From assembly GCA_025454075.1 (NCBI GenBank), contig JALOPD010000259.1, forward strand, positions 1-5,213: a stretch of DNA of 5,213 bases, read 5' to 3'. The translations under genes and the position numbers were made by a program. Position 1 is the first letter of the stretch; every line of letters begins with the position of its first letter. Below are positions 5,033 to 5,213 of the stretch, piece by piece. The notes under the pieces are model-generated. The model saw only the letters and a list, made by a program, of their open reading frames with translations. It did not search any database and was not told the origin of the DNA. Origin of the DNA: Desulfobacterales bacterium (lineage in GTDB: Bacteria > Desulfobacterota > Desulfobacteria > Desulfobacterales > UBA2174_A).

Positions 5033-5038
5033 AAACCC
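4979..5038 (+). terminator. 60-nt inverted repeat between convergent genes, possible bidirectional terminator
   Basis: Two perfect 26-nt arms (4979-5004 and 5013-5038) flank an 8-nt loop (AAAAAAAC). The left arm encodes the conserved GFLGWL end of the hydrolase; the right arm carries its last codons and stop. The arm ends 1 nt before the folP stop codon on the other strand, so both mRNAs gain the same 26-bp stem. The T5 tract lies in the outer 5' arm and A5 in the 3' arm, the reverse of the usual A-stem-T layout, and no free U-run follows on either strand. It may still block read-through or cap both 3' ends, but it is not a textbook intrinsic terminator. Confidence 0.6.
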
Positions 5039-5039
5039 A

Positions 5040-5213
5040 TCAAGCATTCAGAATGGCGTCCGCCACCTTGACCGTGGCAACGGTGTTCGCCACGTCGTGA
5101 ACGCGCACGATGTGGGCGCCGTTGAGGACGGCGGCCGCCACGGCGGCCTGGGTGCCGGTTTCCACCACCGGCAGGCTCGGGGGGATGTCCTTGGCGCCGT
5201 CCGGCTTGACCAG
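5040..5213 (-). CDS. folP: Dihydropteroate synthase, C-terminal 57 residues (cut by window edge)
   Basis: On the - strand, an open frame enters at the window's right edge and stops at TGA (complement of 5040-5042). It reads LVKPDGAKDIPP, then ETGTQAAVAAAVLNGAHIVRVHDV and ends KVADAILNA. The GT-x-AAV helix followed by IVRVHDV is the C-terminal signature of dihydropteroate synthase. The Arg and His of RVHDV contact the pterin/sulfonamide pocket in known structures. The enzyme joins 6-hydroxymethyl-dihydropterin diphosphate and p-aminobenzoate in cytoplasmic folate synthesis. Only the end is visible, so a related pterin-binding methyltransferase cannot be wholly excluded, though RVHDV argues for FolP. 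It is convergent with the hydrolase gene and shares the inverted repeat next to its stop. Confidence 0.85.
   Translation of the reverse strand: MVKPDGAKDIPPSLPVVETGTQAAVAAAVLNGAHIVRVHDVANTVATVKVADAILNA

Overview
The window looks like a GC-rich, Gram-negative chromosome, most plausibly from a deltaproteobacterial (Desulfobacterota or Myxococcota-like) lineage. This is inferred from the combination of type IV pilus retraction ATPases, a DivIVA-domain protein next to YggT, and an MJ0042-type zinc ribbon fused to a receiver-like domain. No rRNA or other phylogenetic marker is present to confirm it.

Layout: positions 1-3885 hold five genes in tandem on the + strand: the 3' end of yggT (1-244), a DivIVA-domain coiled-coil protein (268-771), pilT (833-1915), a divergent second PilT/PilU-type ATPase (2021-3187), and a zinc-ribbon/receiver-like protein (about 3241-3885). 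Gaps are 23 to about 105 bp and there is no obvious intrinsic terminator between them, so they may be co-transcribed. Several gaps carry GC-rich hairpins without a U-tract. The most striking is a perfect 28-nt palindrome covering the pilT stop codon. It is followed by a short inverted repeat and a possible 15-codon leader ORF that ends on the GTG start of the second ATPase.

Positions 3886-4102 are a non-coding spacer, AT-richer than its surroundings in its parts. It holds five tandem 9-10 nt AGTGCCTAA-like units, a small hairpin and a good sigma70-like promoter candidate. Next comes a metallo-beta-lactamase-fold hydrolase (4103-5032, probable TTG start). Its 3' end lies inside a 60-nt inverted repeat with perfect 26-bp arms. 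This structure sits between that gene and a convergent gene on the - strand, the C-terminal end of dihydropteroate synthase (folP, 5040-5213, cut by the window edge).

Working together (inference): DivIVA-domain proteins mark curved membrane, poles or septa, PilT-type ATPases disassemble type IV pili at the pole, and the zinc-ribbon/receiver-like protein could be an adaptor. The five-gene block can therefore be read as a candidate module coupling pole identity to pilus retraction. The MBL hydrolase and folP appear to be separate transcription units.
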